NCBI RefSeq assembly: GCF_963678635.1
Contig: NC_087065.1
Coordinates: 69,816,956 to 69,880,955, forward strand
Length of the DNA: 64,000 bases
Source of the DNA: Symsagittifera roscoffensis
Taxonomy: Eukaryota > Xenacoelomorpha > Acoela > Convolutidae
Direction of reading: 5' to 3'
Made by a program: the position numbers and the translations under genes
Shown here: piece by piece, positions 1-12,179 of the stretch
Layout: every line of letters begins with the position of its first letter
How positions within the stretch are numbered: the first letter of the stretch is position 1
The notes under the pieces: generated by a model
The model's database searches: none
Told to the model about the DNA's origin: nothing
What the model saw: the letters and a program-made list of their open reading frames with translations, nothing else

Positions 1-2
1 CA

Positions 3-2180
3 GATAGAAAATTAGTATATTTCCAAATTTTTGCAGATTCTGTACATCAAGCAGAACTTGAAAGATATCAAGGACATATAAAATTAGATGAAAAATACCC
101 ATACAACGGCGCACACGGAAGATTAACTTATGATATACACGATAAACACTGGATACCACACATTGGTTAAAATGACCCATCAAACTGCAAAGCAGACACA
201 AAAAATAAAGGATATCAAGAAATCATGTTTTTCGCTTGGAAAATACAACTCGAAAAAATACAACTCACACGCGATTTATCTGACAACACAATGATCTATC
301 AAGGAATTAGATTACCCTGTAAAAACGATCAAGGCTATTGTGACCTTACAACACGAACACAAGCAACAATTGTTTGGTTCCCCGAAGACACATGTACGAC
401 ATTTCAAGTAGCAAAAATACACGCTCGTATGATAAAATTTCACGAAAAATATTTTATACAATCAATTCCATATGAACAAGTCCATCCATCACGAAGACAA
501 AGTTCTAATTTTAGAAACATACACAATATAGAAAATAAATTGACACGGTTTCAAATATATCAAGAAACAGAACTTGCATGTAAATACAGAAATCCACTTC
601 ACAAAACACAATACTCCGAGATATTAGTTGAATACGAAAAAGGATTCGACATGACCACTGGAAAAGTAAAAATCGACCCATAGGCCACAAGTCACCCTAT
701 AAACGAAGGAACATCATATATACCAGTTGATTTTCAAAAAAGTAAAAGTCAACCTGGTGGACATCTAAAACCCCATGACACTAGAAGCACACGTTTTCAA
801 GAACTATCACTAATGAATAGTACATATTTCGGTAATATCCACTATGATATTCACCTAGATATGAAATTAGATTACACAATTAGCCGAATTTTTCAAGAAA
901 TGTCACTCTCTGAATTAGAAACACTTCACCAACTATGCGAATTAGAAAGGACACAAATCCTACAATCACTTGCACTAGCAGTATTAAAAATACCCTACGC
1001 AGGATATTTACTATCAGGAAATAGATCAAATTTTTTAGACTACGAAGGAAACATTTTATGGTTTTATACATGTACCAAAAAAGTATCACCACTATATGTT
1101 TTTGAAGATAAACGATGCTATAAAAGAATCCCAATCTTTTATAAGAATAAAGTACATTTCGTTGACACACTTTCAAGACGAACCTATTTTTGGGATACCG
1201 CAGTCCCATGTGGATCAGAAAATAGCCACAATGTAGTTCAACTGAACCCTGATGAAGATAAATATTACCTTCTTACCCCATATCCCACATTAATTCAATC
1301 ACTCAAAAAATTTTCACCTGAAAGCATAAGAGCTATTGCTCGAAACCAAATATTGACCTACAATCAATTGGAATATATTCAAAATCCGATATCCAACATC
1401 ACATTAGAACACAACAATTCCAAGAATTATTAACACAAATGGACACTATACAAAGACAATCAATTGACCAAAACTTACGCAAACTTGCCGAAACCGCAGG
1501 ATTTGCAGATATTTATACACAAGATTATAGCGGATATTTTAAAGACATTAAAGACTATATATATATCTAAACGGTGAAAAATACCGACCACAAGATATCT
1601 CACCTATAAATATTTTTAGCTTTGTTACACTCAAAAATGAAATTCTTGATTTTCTAGGATGGCCCTATTACATCTTAGAAAAATTAACTATTTTATACGC
1701 AATGTTTAACTTTATAGGATTTCTTTTTTCACTTTTAAAAGGAATCTATAATACATGCGCTATACACACACAAGTAAATAGACAAGCAAGTGTAGCACGC
1801 ATACTATTTGCAGAATTTTTGGAATTTTTTCATCGTCAATAAACAAAATTTTTTTAGACGCACAAATAAAAGAATACAACACAAAAATAGCAACAAGACA
1901 GAACACATATGACGAAGAACATAACAATGTAGAAATAACGCCCACAGCACCCCAGTTACCACCCCTACCACATAACCATCCATTATCACTAGTCCCACGA
2001 AATTTTCGAAATTTAGCAATAACACATAATCCAAATTTTAGACCAACCATATCACAAAGTCCCATTCAACATATAATGACACACCATCCACTAGATGAAA
2101 ATACATATAAACAAATTATAGAACAACCCCATACCACCGCTTTTCAGTCTCAAAATAATAATTTTTTTAGCCCACGATGA
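3..2180 (+). pseudogene. Relict viral/retroviral envelope glycoprotein-like gene, several breaks
   Basis: Open in one frame from base 3 to 1433 apart from in-frame stops at 168-170 and 681-683. Similarity-like coding then continues in a second frame to a stop at 1568-1570, a third to 1840-1842 and again the first to 2178-2180. The predicted protein has spaced cysteines, a Cys-Tyr pair followed by an aromatic/Asp-rich strand near 1110-1210, a hydrophobic membrane-anchor-like segment near 1620-1750 and a Pro-rich tail near 1930-2160. This layout fits class III-type fusion glycoproteins as found in chuviruses and in the env of some BEL/Pao retroelements. That assignment is from memory of the family and is tentative. 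One frame change sits in a TA microsatellite (about 1553-1566). The 5' end lies outside the window. No pol gene accompanies it here. It is a non-functional fossil as read. Confidence 0.45.
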
Positions 2181-3059
2181 GCCGACAACTTGGATCCCTA
2201 CACCGCTCAAATTCCCACCCGACCAACCTCAACACTCCAATTACAATAATTCCACTTTTTGCTTTCCCGCCACCCGATTTCCCAACCAATAACGTAACAT
2301 CAGGCATGAATTCAGACACTAACTCAAATATCTCAGTTTTATACTCCATTTCACAACTTAATAACCCAAATATTGAAACCCCTGATGAATTTGCAGACTC
2401 TGAACCATCTCCATCCAATAATTTTCAAACCAACTCCTCAGTTTTTTCAAAACCCCCTTTTCAACCAATCCCGCCAAATAACCCACTCCCATCCATTTCT
2501 ACACCCTCTTATGCTTCACAAGTCACCCCAACCTACTCTTCATTTCATTCAGACCGATCATCCAATTCTCCAGATACTCCACAAATCTCCCAGGAACTAG
2601 ATAATTTTATCACCCTACAACAACAACCCTTCCACCTAAAAAACCCCACTATAAATCAGATTTCATCCACAATAGAATCATCAAACCCACCTACCCCTAC
2701 ACCCTCTTCAGCTTATACCGCATCATTAGCACCATCATCCACATCCACCGAATCATCAAATAGCACTAATAGAGCTTATCGCACTTTCAAAAGAAAATTC
2801 CCGAACCATCCATTTCCAACAAAACCAGGAACAGCCCGTGAATATAATAATCATCCAAATCACACTAACACGAAAGATTTTTTAGCAATCACCCTATATA
2901 TACCTTAATCCACAATATACTTTGAACACTCCTAACAACACTAACGACACACGTAATTTTGTAGATGAACAAGTTTTAATGCCTACACTTCATTGGACAT
3001 CATATTATCATTTTACTAACCCCCTTTGCCTACCTTTATCTAAACTCACATCGATATAG
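2177..3059 (+). pseudogene. Ser/Pro/Asn-rich unknown protein, frame-broken at its 3' end
   Basis: The frame 2177-2908 (243 residues) opens with an ATG that overlaps the preceding stop (ATGA at 2177-2180). It is dominated by Ser, Pro, Asn and Thr with no recognisable domain, so it is probably disordered. A basic patch lies near residues 205-215. Coding character continues in another frame from about 2900 to the stop at 3057-3059. The switch falls in a TA run at about 2895-2903, so a slippage indel is likely. The downstream 301-residue frame (3074-3979) is again in the frame of 2177, so the three segments may once have been one gene. It could alternatively be an extension of the cytoplasmic tail of the glycoprotein-like gene upstream. 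Function unknown. Confidence 0.35.
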
Positions 3060-3073
3060 AAAGAAATAAAGAT

Positions 3074-3979
3074 ATGCTATATCGACTCACCACACCACTA
3101 ACACATAGACAATTTACTTATATAGGATATAAAAAGTCACTAAAAACATACACTGCAGCCCGAGCTAACGAATACACGCTAGAATATTACGATCACAACA
3201 TCATCCGAGCTAACCAAGACCAATTTTTAGATGATGACCGTTTCGCTAACCCACAAATCACAGAAAAATTTTTCATCAAAACACCATATGTATTTACACT
3301 CAATATATTTGATCGCAAATTCGATCACATCATTTCTGAAGCACTAACCGATACACAAGCTTACGAAACTTTTAAAGAAAAATTTCAATTATTTTCACTA
3401 ACCTTTCATTTCCTTGCACCACACGAACGAGATTTGCACTGCTCACACGATATTATGTTACGAACTAAACAAACCCACACATATACATATTATCGCTTCA
3501 TACAAAATCACTTTGATCTACACACTCCATCAAGACAACCACACCACCGTTTTCAATTTATTAACTCTAAATACACTTCACCATTTTTTCTTAACTTCAC
3601 ATATTGCATCAAAGATACTAACCTTCACGGTATTCTTCGCAATTATGATCCCATAACCCAAATGTATAATTTTTGTCCCATCACAAAGACCTTCAACGCA
3701 GAAGAATCCAGACCCTTCCTTATCCCACATGAATTTGTTCAACTTATAGAAATCCCAATATTAGAATTCATCCACAACACTAAATACAATCACAAATTAT
3801 ATAATCTCATCCAAAACACACCTTATGATTTTGCAGTTGGCACTGAAGAACTAAAAACCATTAAAGCACTTCAATTGCTTTGGCCACTGCTCCAAACAAA
3901 AAACATACTAGCAAAATTACTAACTAATTCCGACATAATACACGACATCTTCCCCCACGGTTTTTTCCCCGACGACTAA
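3074..3979 (+). CDS. Hypothetical protein, 301 residues, downstream of env-like relict
   Basis: An uninterrupted frame of 301 residues, the longest in the left 24 kb, in DNA with low GC. The start at 3074 is the first ATG, but the real N-terminus may lie in the broken segment just upstream. The composition is rich in His, Phe, Tyr, Asn and Thr, with no signal peptide, no clear membrane segment and no motif I recognise. It lies 15 bases after the stop of the previous segment and in the same orientation, which suggests membership of the same virus-derived or retroelement unit. The stop TAA at 3977-3979 is followed at once by a splice-donor-like sequence. It could be a structural protein of the captured virus or an accessory ORF of a retroelement. 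I do not assign a function. Confidence 0.45.
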   Translation: MLYRLTTPLTHRQFTYIGYKKSLKTYTAARANEYTLEYYDHNIIRANQDQFLDDDRFANPQITEKFFIKTPYVFTLNIFDRKFDHIISEALTDTQAYETFKEKFQLFSLTFHFLAPHERDLHCSHDIMLRTKQTHTYTYYRFIQNHFDLHTPSRQPHHRFQFINSKYTSPFFLNFTYCIKDTNLHGILRNYDPITQMYNFCPITKTFNAEESRPFLIPHEFVQLIEIPILEFIHNTKYNHKLYNLIQNTPYDFAVGTEELKTIKALQLLWPLLQTKNILAKLLTNSDIIHDIFPHGFFPDD

Positions 3980-3982
3980 CAG

Positions 3983-4069
3983 GTAAGTATATTTTATACA
4001 TATTCTTAACTAATAAATTCAAATTAAAAAACTAACCATTCTTTATCCATGTCTCATTTTGATTTTCAG
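3983..4069 (+). other. Candidate 87-nt spliceosomal intron right after the stop codon
   Basis: The donor CAG/GTAAGTA (cut after 3982) is a full consensus match. The acceptor TTTTCAG ends at 4069, and a branch-point-like CTAAC lies near 4032-4036. Length and AT content are typical of short invertebrate introns. Its position three bases after a stop codon would place it in a 3' UTR, or it may join the upstream frame to a small downstream exon if splicing varies. No RNA evidence is available to me. Confidence 0.35.
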
Positions 4070-5685
4070 TCTTCATCTCACGATCATCTGCAAAATACAC
4101 AAAAGAAAAATAAAAAATAGAAAACTTCTTCAAATTGTTCAAAACTCTAATAATCTTTTGCACCAGCTAAATTAAATAAAGTTCATACAAATGTAGTAAA
4201 TTAATTTATAAATTATTTCCCTAAAAGCAGTAATTCTAATAATGATGAAAATTTGTAACTTAATTTTTCCCCAAAACTAGCAGTAAAATTGAAATTCTAT
4301 GTAGTAAATTGATAAGGCGAAAATGCAGTACTAACCTTTTGATATTTCCATTCACTCGCACAAGAATTCTATCCATACTCGCACAGCTCGCCCACGAAGA
4401 ATTGTTTAAATAATGAATTTCAGTTTCAAGCTTTCACACTCAACAACTCTAACACACGATAACAAGTTTCAAACTTTCCTTTAACCCGGTTGGAAAGGAA
4501 TTATATACTAAACAAAACTAACCAACGCAGCTTACTAAACACCACAACACATAGAATAACAGCATGACTAAGAAAAGGAAACCAACGGTACCCAAACCGG
4601 ATTAACCCAGTTTAAAACTGGATAATTTATTCTTTTGAAGACTATTATAAAGTCTAAGAAAGAAATAATAAAACACAAAAAAGTCGAAAGACAAACCCAT
4701 ACCAAAAACAATTTGATTTTTGAAAAAAGGACACAACCAACGAAACATAAGAAAAACCACAATAAACCCAACATAAAAAGTTATCACATAACAGTACCTC
4801 TCACAGAAACTGCACGAAATCATACTCCCACTCCTGGCCTAACCCACCAGAGAGGACGTCCTGAGCATGCTCTATAGCCGGCCTAACCCACCGCGCTACA
4901 TCCACGCTTTGTGACCACACTTCTATTTTTAATAAAAGGTACTCAAGGAAGAGTAACTCTTCAAAATAACCGAACTAAAACAAAAAGCTTTTGTGAAAAC
5001 AACTAACCAAAATCATAATTAAAACACCAAACTCATAAAAATTTTATAAAATGTAAATTACACCTTGCAGTATATAGATCAGCACACAACAACAAAGACG
5101 AACATCCAAAGACAAAATGACCCCACTACACTCGAAAAAGAATGGCCAACCACAATCAATATGCCGCCCACAATCACAACTCAAAGGATTTAGAGTACGG
5201 CTTGACTTCGCAGAAAAGGACTTCATTGAACTAGACCAATGACCACCTCGATGTTCAAGTATACGTACAGATCCGAGTAACCAGGCATCCCCTCCACGCA
5301 CAATCTCCACGCCATTCCCAGACAAGGTCAACCCAAAAGAAGTTCTCTACATGAAACAGAAAAACCTGTCATAGCCAACCATTCTGAAATCAGATTTGAG
5401 TTTGTTGCGAAGACCCAGTCGTTGTCATGAGAAGACACAGCGATTGAACCTGGAACTTCTCTAACAAGAGAACCCAGAAGAAATATGATGTTCGCCAAAT
5501 ACCAACGTCCATCATCCATCCTTTGAATTGCAGAAAGACTATTCTAAAAAACTCTGTAAAACCCGGATGGGTGGAACCTGATCTAAACTACATTTTATGA
5601 TTGGATAAATTAGATATTTTACCACTGTAAAGTATTTAATATTAACCAATCATGATCCATCTAACTAACAACCCACTTATTTGTA
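4070..5685 (+). other. Gene-free AT-rich stretch, nothing firm
   Basis: I see no coding region I can support. Two adjoining minus-strand open stretches (5328-5519 and 5044-5331) look slightly protein-like but match nothing I know and lack start context. Around 4810-4905 the minus strand holds two copies of GGTGGGTTAGGCC, resembling the 5' part of a tRNA-derived SINE but without a convincing B box. Confidence 0.5.
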
Positions 5686-5715
5686 GGTGCTGAAATTACT
5701 TGTAATTTCAGCACC
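5686..5715. repeat. Perfect 14-bp-arm hairpin, 2-base loop
   Basis: GGTGCTGAAATTAC is followed by TT and then its exact reverse complement. It lies in non-coding DNA about 150 bases from no recognised gene. It could be the tip of a terminal repeat or a cruciform-prone site. No flanking duplication is evident. Confidence 0.7.
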
Positions 5716-7713
5716 AGAGAGATTTGAATTTAACTTAGAAATTAGTTGCCTCTCCAAGAGAACTTCAGCAGCCGCAATAAACCAGTATACCCTAGATCTA
5801 TTGAGCCTAGCAGAGACTAGTTAAACAACCTGAGACTAGATAGTATAAGAGTAAGATTAGGATCGGTATTAGACTAAGAAGTTGCACGAATCTATCCGGC
5901 CGAAAATAAGATAGCATGACGAGCAGACGGTGTACCCTATCCGAAATTACTCTATGAGTTAACCACATCGGTCCTAACTCAGAACAATCAGTTACTCTTA
6001 ACGCTTCTAATAATCAAGTAAGCTTACCTTAATTGAAGATGTTTTTGTAAATAGGTCGAGATTGGATGTTTATTGATTTGATCTGGGCAACAAATGATCT
6101 CGGATTCAAGACTTGGGCAAATGGATGGTTTTATGTCTAACCACAAAAAAACGGATGGGAAGTGTTTAACTATTTTAGTTAATTGAAGCTTATTCCGTCC
6201 GGTGAAACAAAAGCGATTATCTTTATTTTACCGCATCAAAAAACCCTCAAAGCGTTCATACCAATTTAAACCCAGAGTAAATTAATGGCATAGGAAGTAG
6301 TTTTTTTTGTTATTTTTGCTATCCTTTCTTTCTGAAACAATGGTGGTTTTTCGATTTTAGATTTAGTTCAAAAATCCCCTGATGACAAATGGTTGTTCTA
6401 AACTTGTTTTGGTTTGCTTAAAGGTGGAAAAATTAAATTCATTTAGGGGATTGCTAAGAGGCATAAAATTTTCCGAAAGCTACTTACGCACAACAACAAA
6501 ATATTCTGAGAAATGAAGATTATTTTGTTTTTTGGAATTGACCGCTCCTTTCTTTGATCTCTGAAATTGGTCAAACTAACAAGACTGCAGGACTTTCATA
6601 CACCGAAAACTCTAGTCATAAAGTTCCATTAATGGAGCTTCTGAAAAAAAGATTAGTCATGCAATTCTCATATATGGGCAAAACTTAAATGTAATTGTAT
6701 TATAAAACGGGAGTTTTTTGGGAAAGACAGAAATTAAGTTTGAAAAAATCTTTAAAAATTATTTTATAATTTCTACTTCTCAAAATCAATTTTGTACAAA
6801 AACTACTTTCGAAAACTATTTTTTACAACGTAAGCCAGCTGCTCAAAAAATGCAAAATTTTTGTTTATCGAGATTTGTTTTCAAGTAATCAACGGAACTC
6901 TTTTTTTGAGTTTGATCGATACCAAAACTACGTTAAGAATTACAGAATGTTTGCAGTCGGTAAAAAACCAGCTGATTTTTTGCGCATCATTTCAGGGCGC
7001 CTTATTTTCAAAAGTTTGGGGATTTGATCTCAATATTTTTTAATTTTTCTCTTTTTAAATTGAATTTTAGTTTGTGTTTTAATTTTTTCTTAAAATATTG
7101 TTGAGCCGGATTATTTCTCAGCTACGTGTTAACAAAATAAAGGAAACTTTTAGCAAATTATCCCATACTTGTAGAATTGAAAATTTGTAAAGTCTCAAAA
7201 CTTCATCAAAACAATCATTACCAAAAAACAAGGATAGCCGGTTCTTGTGCCAGTAGCCCAGAGTGTTCCGACCATATTCATAAAAACTGCAAATAAAAGT
7301 TCAAAATAATAAGTTCTTCAAATTAGTGTCATTTTTAGTACGTGGTGTGATAAGACAATTCTACACAAGCTATACTAGTAAATTAAACATATTCAAAAAC
7401 AATTATCTTTAAAGAAAAGAATAACAAACGAAAAACAATAGAAAAAAACCAAAAAAATTCAAAGCTTTTTCTTTTTTTTGCACAACAATTTTTCAAAAGT
7501 CAGGAAATCCCAAATATGGCTTTCAGTGTGTTTAAAAAAATGAGCAAAAGGTTTTTTTATATATATAAAACAACTGGTTATTTTTTCCGTGGTCATGAGG
7601 GTAAGAGGAGGAGGCTAAAATTATTTCATTTTGTAGATTCTAAAATAAGTCACTCGAAATAAATTTCTTGATAAAAATCACATGTTAAGGCAAATAATCA
7701 AAACGAACTTGGG
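5716..7713. other. Gene-free AT-rich stretch
   Basis: Dense stops on both strands and many homopolymer A and T runs. The only open stretch (6861-7043, 60 codons) is composition-driven. No repeat or RNA gene recognised. Confidence 0.6.
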
Positions 7714-8055
7714 AGCGGGGCAGACTTTGCGTCCCTTCGGGGATTCGAACCCCTGTTGACATAGAAATTACTCCTTTTGTGCTATTTTAAGACATCCACG
7801 TTTGGCTTAAAACCCCTAAAAGTTTTCGGCGCCAATGTTTGACTAATTTTGAGCCGGCAATTCGCTCCAAAAGAAAAATCAAATTTTATTGGTCAAAACT
7901 GTATCGAAGTGCCTAAAAACTTTTTTTAAAAACTTTCTTTAGGGTCTTTGTAAGGATTTGTGAAAAAAAAATTTAGGTTGACCTAAAAAAAAGTACGGTA
8001 AAAGGTTTGGTTTTTTGGAAACCCGCCCCTCGAAAAAATTCCAGATCCGCTTTGC
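7714..8055. mobile_element. Decayed hAT-type MITE, sibling of the 15.8 kb copy
   Basis: Left end GCGGGGCAGACTTTGCGTCC and right end CCAGATCCGCTTTGC (inverted) resemble the ends of the better-preserved element at 15763-16134. The interiors also align: both have a GATTCGA-CCCCTG-GAC block just inside the left end, a middle stretch with long T and A runs and a TTTTGAAA/CCCGCCCCTCGAAAA block before the right end. No transposase frame. No target duplication can be recognised, consistent with greater age. Confidence 0.55.
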
Positions 8056-8435
8056 AAGAAATTCAAATCGAACAAAAAATCTAAGCAGCTAGTGTTTCAA
8101 ACACTTTTTTCTTTACACCGCAGACAAAATCACGGCTGAAAATGTGACACATAATATATCACTTTTTCCTGCGTACCGGCCTTTTCATGAAAAATAAGCA
8201 TTTCAACTGCAAGCTGCTCTTCTTTTTCAGTGCTCAAAACGAATTCAAAGAGCTTCTTATCAAAGTAAAATCATAGGTAATGTTTTAGGTCAAATCAACA
8301 AATTTACTGAATTTTTTTTCAATTTATTGTTAAGAAATTCTGAGAAATTTTTGAAAAGTTTTCTTTCAAAAAGTTGCGTTTTTTGCGCTCGCCGCCACAG
8401 AAATTTCAGAAATAATTTCAGAAATAAATTTTTCA

Positions 8436-8608
8436 AAAAATAATCGATTATAATTGATTATAATCGATCATAATGGGTTTTTTGCTTCGAAAAATAGTAA
8501 TATTATAATCCATTTTTAATCGATTATAATCTCTTTTTTTTAAATTTGTGGCGACTGACAATAAAAATCCGTTATAATCTAATATTTTCTCTTTTTACTG
8601 AGTGCGGG
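8436..8608. repeat. ATAATCGATTAT palindrome cluster, probable MITE remnant
   Basis: Repeated overlapping palindromes of the type ATTATAATCGATTATAAT, ending at AGTGCGGG (8601-8608). The sequence ATCCGTTATAATC followed by a T-rich stretch and GCGGG recurs at the right end of the element at 21347-21932, so this looks like a remnant of the same family. Confidence 0.5.
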
Positions 8609-8755
8609 AATTCATGAAAATTCATTATAATTGATTATCATACAAAATAATCTCTAAATTTTTAGCAAAATTTTTTTGCAAAACTTTAAGCAACTTCAGC
8701 TCTACTCACGGCTTACTCGAAATCTAAACCTAATCATTTTATATAAAAAGTGTGT

Positions 8756-9040
8756 TTCACCCCAACCCTCCCCCCTCCGCATTTGAACAACCCCTCAGAC
8801 GCCCCTCACTACCAACCCTCCCCGTAACTTTAGAAAGGAAGAAGGGTGTGTGGTTGTGGGGTTAAAGCAGGTGAAATGGGCCATATACCGGGGGAGGGAT
8901 TGTTAGCTGAGTAATGTCAACGAGGATGTGTAATGATGGGCGTGTGTAAACGTGAAGGAGGTATGATGGGGGGGGGGGAGTTGTAAAAACGTGGGGTGTC
9001 ATATGCCCCATGCTGGACGGATGACACGGGGTTTAAATTG
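8756..9040. other. Strand-asymmetric C-rich then G-rich island
   Basis: In otherwise AT-rich DNA the plus strand is C-rich (8758-8835) and then G-rich (8845-9030), with a long G run near 8970-8980. The two halves are loosely complementary, so the block could fold back, and the G runs could form quadruplex structure. No gene is recognised. Confidence 0.5.
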
Positions 9041-10860
9041 GACCATGGAGAGTAAATAATGGTCAGCAAAAAAGTGAAAAATAAACAGATTTATGAGAAT
9101 ATCGTTTTATCTGATGTAACGTGAATCAAGCCAAAAATAACTGTTAAGGTTTGAATTTACTGCACTGTGTCTAAAAATTTCGATCCAGTTTTAGTCTACT
9201 GTAATCGATTATTTTTGATTTTAATAGAAAGAGACAATGAAAATCCAATAAAATCGATTGTTTGTTCAAGCAAACCCAGTGAGAGACTAATTCAGAAAAA
9301 TGGCCTCAATTATGAGATTTTAGGCCGCATAGCAGAAAAAAAAACAGATATATTTCAATATTATTGCCTACAAAGTATAATGCAGGTTTTTTTCAAAACT
9401 GGAAGATTTTTACTACAGTACTGTTTCATTTCGCTTCTCTGTTTTTGCTCTGCGACAGCTCTGCAGCTGAGCAGTTTAAGTCAATTATATCTAAAAACGG
9501 CTCTGACTGTGTGCTGACTTATAGATTTAAATCAGTTGTAAATATTATAATAGTGGATATGTTTAAGATGTTTTGCGGACTGGCACATCAAACTTGTAGA
9601 AACTTACTTGATTGCTGCAGATCTAATTTACACAATCAAAAAATTTATCAGAATTTCAAATTCAACAATTCACAAACAGAAAGACCGTTTTACCAAAAGT
9701 GATAATCTTTAAAATTAAATGCAATTCCAAGAAAATGAAAAAATTAGAGAAAAAATAGCATTGATTAGTTTTTCATATATGGAAATTATGATTAAAATTT
9801 TTCAATTAAAGACCCAAATTCACTGCCCATGACGCAAATTATCTCAGCAAAACAAAAAATATTCTAGTTGGCTTCTAAAATTACTTAAAAAAGCAAGATC
9901 TCATGTGCAACTTTCGTGGTATAGGACCACCTTGACCTTCCAAAAGTGAAATTTTCAAATGAAAATATGTGATCATTAACAGTCCAAACTGTGCTCTCAT
10001 TAGTCGTAAGTGGAACTCGCAAATTTTCCGAGCCAGAAACAGACTCACCCGGGTTGACCTCCGTAGACAAAAAATTCTAATCATACAATTCCATAAACTA
10101 AGTCTATGAGATGATACTAATCATGCAATTTTCATACGTTTTGCTAAAATGGTGTCATCGAATTTACAAAGAAATTTTTTTCTTGATATGGCAGAAAAAG
10201 TCGGTCTATCGTACTAAATAAAAGAGAAAAAAAACATTTTGCCAAAAAAAAAATTTAATCATATAATTTAAATATGTGGAAATTGTATGACTAGCATTTT
10301 TTTCACGGCGACAACAAAAAGTTTTCCAAGTAATTTTAAATTGCCCCCAAATTTTTTTTTTCAACCGCAAATCGAATTTTGTACTCAAAAAAAAATTCCG
10401 TAAAAAAAAACAATTTTGCATGCAAAATTTATTTTTTCTGTGCATAACGTAGTGCTGGATACACAAAAACGCATTTTTCTGGATATTTTTTTCAAAAACG
10501 CTAAGACTATTATTTTTGAATGGCATGTTTATGGCCAAAATTTAAAAGTTGGTTGCTTTCAGTATATGATGTGTGTAAGAATGATGTGTGTAGAAGAATC
10601 GTTTCCGATTCCTTGTAAATGCGAGACGGTCAAACCTTTGGTGACTCGGTTAAAAACACATTCCAAACGGTTTGAGAAACTAAATTTTTTTTTAAAAAAT
10701 CAATTTCTTGGTTTATGGAAAAATGCAGTCAAACTATTTCTATATATGAAAAATCACTAATCATAGACCTTTCATGCAAGTTTCTGTACGTATGGAATTG
10801 CAAGAAAAGTGTATGATTAGCATTTTTCCATATATGAAAAATGTATAATTAGAATTTTTG
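9041..10860. other. Gene-free stretch with recurring palindromic ATGATTAG/CATATATG motif
   Basis: Open stretches at 9167-9517, 9364-9702, 10206-10538 and 10416-10760 are short, overlapping and unlike known proteins, so I do not call genes. A motif of ATGATTAG plus a TTTTTC-CATATATG-AAAAA hairpin recurs in both orientations near 9762-9790, 10110-10130, 10258-10295, 10738-10765 and 10811-10855, with another copy near 6654. Confidence 0.45.
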
Positions 10861-11849
10861 ATCAACCCGTGCAATTAAGAGAGAACTAGAGCCACTGGGA
10901 ACATGTGAGAAATAGCTAGAGTGAAATGCACAGTACAATTAAAAAAAGGGACCAACTTTTATTTGTGGAACTCAAAAGACTCCAATGTTAAGATTGAAAA
11001 AGACTGCTCGTACGTCAGGGCAAAACCCTGAATACCCAAACAGCACTCTAATCTATATCGATTAGTTTTTTAGGAAAAAATACTGAAAAAAGCTATAAAT
11101 TTTGGACAAAATGATCGAGTGTAAAATTTCAAGTTACAAAATTAAATACGATCGATTAGCTTAGCTAGCCTCAATTCATTTAGGAATTTTTTTGTTGAGC
11201 AGGATAAATTTTCATGCATAAACCATTAGCGTTACGTTTTCAGCATTATGAGTAAAATTTTCAGAGCGTTAACAAGACTGCTGCTCGTATCAAGGCAAAG
11301 CCCTGAATGTTCCGACTGCCTTTTAAAGTCTATGGAGCAGTAATAACGTGAAAAATTAAATGTAAATGATAAAACAATGTAAGAATTTTGCATAAAAATT
11401 TGAGATTCTTTCCCCCACATGCCATATAAAGTACAAAGTGATAAATTTCTCTTCTCTCCTAGTAACAAATCCATTTTGGCACTTTGGCAAGTCCATCCAT
11501 AAATTTCCTTCAACCAATTTGGAACGATTTCTAAGACGAATTAAATCTCCGCTTTTGCGTTAATAGCGCGAACTTTTGTAAACTGGAAATCTATAAACCC
11601 CAATAACTTTACGAAAAATGATCACGGTTGAGACATCTTTTCAAATGTAAGCTCAAGACAACAATACATTTTGAATGATAAAAAAATTTGTCGAAATTGG
11701 CTAGTTAAATAATCGAAATTTGTCTGAACAAAAAAGAACCCACCCGAGCACAAATATTCGGTTACTTTCGTTACGAAAGTCGGAACAAAAACTTAGTCGT
11801 CCAAAGCCTGGCCAAACTGGCAATTTTCAAACTCCCAGAACTTTGCAAC

Positions 11850-12045
11850 AAAAAAGTGGAGGTAAAACATCTTTTTTAATTTTATTTTAAGGGGTCGATA
11901 TTTTCAATGGGGTGAAAAAATAGTTTGTTAAAAATTATGAACTCGATCGCCGAAAATTGACAGAATAAACCCCCCCACCAAGCAAGTTTTCTGTTTTCTT
12001 TGAAAGTCGGAACAATAATGGATATATCTCTTTATTTGTCAAAAA
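11850..12045. repeat. Repeat unit, GGAGTTGATATCTTCAATGG family, copy 1
   Basis: Shares an ordered series of blocks with 13885-14085 and 14090-14250: a TTTTA-TTT block, a GTCGATATTTTCAATGG-like block, TTTGTTAAAAA, GAAAATTGACAGAATA, CACCAAGCA and GTCGGAACAATAATGG. Non-coding. Confidence 0.6.
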
Positions 12046-12179
12046 ATGCTTCCACAATCTTTGCCAGCATTTGGTGTGAACGTTCAAGTATTTAAACCAG
12101 CCTGGTTTGAATTTGTATCTAATTTCGATAAGATCGTAAACACAGACATCTCTAATGGAAACTGAAAAGTTTTATCTAA

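Noticed and set aside
4800-4910. Possible tRNA-derived SINE head (TAGCGCGGTGGGTTAGG on the minus strand)
   Set aside because: No acceptable B box at the right distance, no tail and no second copy in the window.
5044-5519. Two adjoining minus-strand open stretches
   Set aside because: Slightly protein-like but no start context, no family and a frame change between them. Not enough to call a gene.
7714-7800. tRNA-like A box and B box (GGTTCGAATCC) on the minus strand
   Set aside because: The boxes are too close (about 21 bases apart) and the stretch aligns with the interior of the hAT-type MITE at 15.8 kb, so it is transposon sequence.
9167-9702. Two overlapping plus-strand open stretches of 112 and 116 codons
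   Set aside because: AT-driven composition, overlapping in different frames, no recognisable motif.
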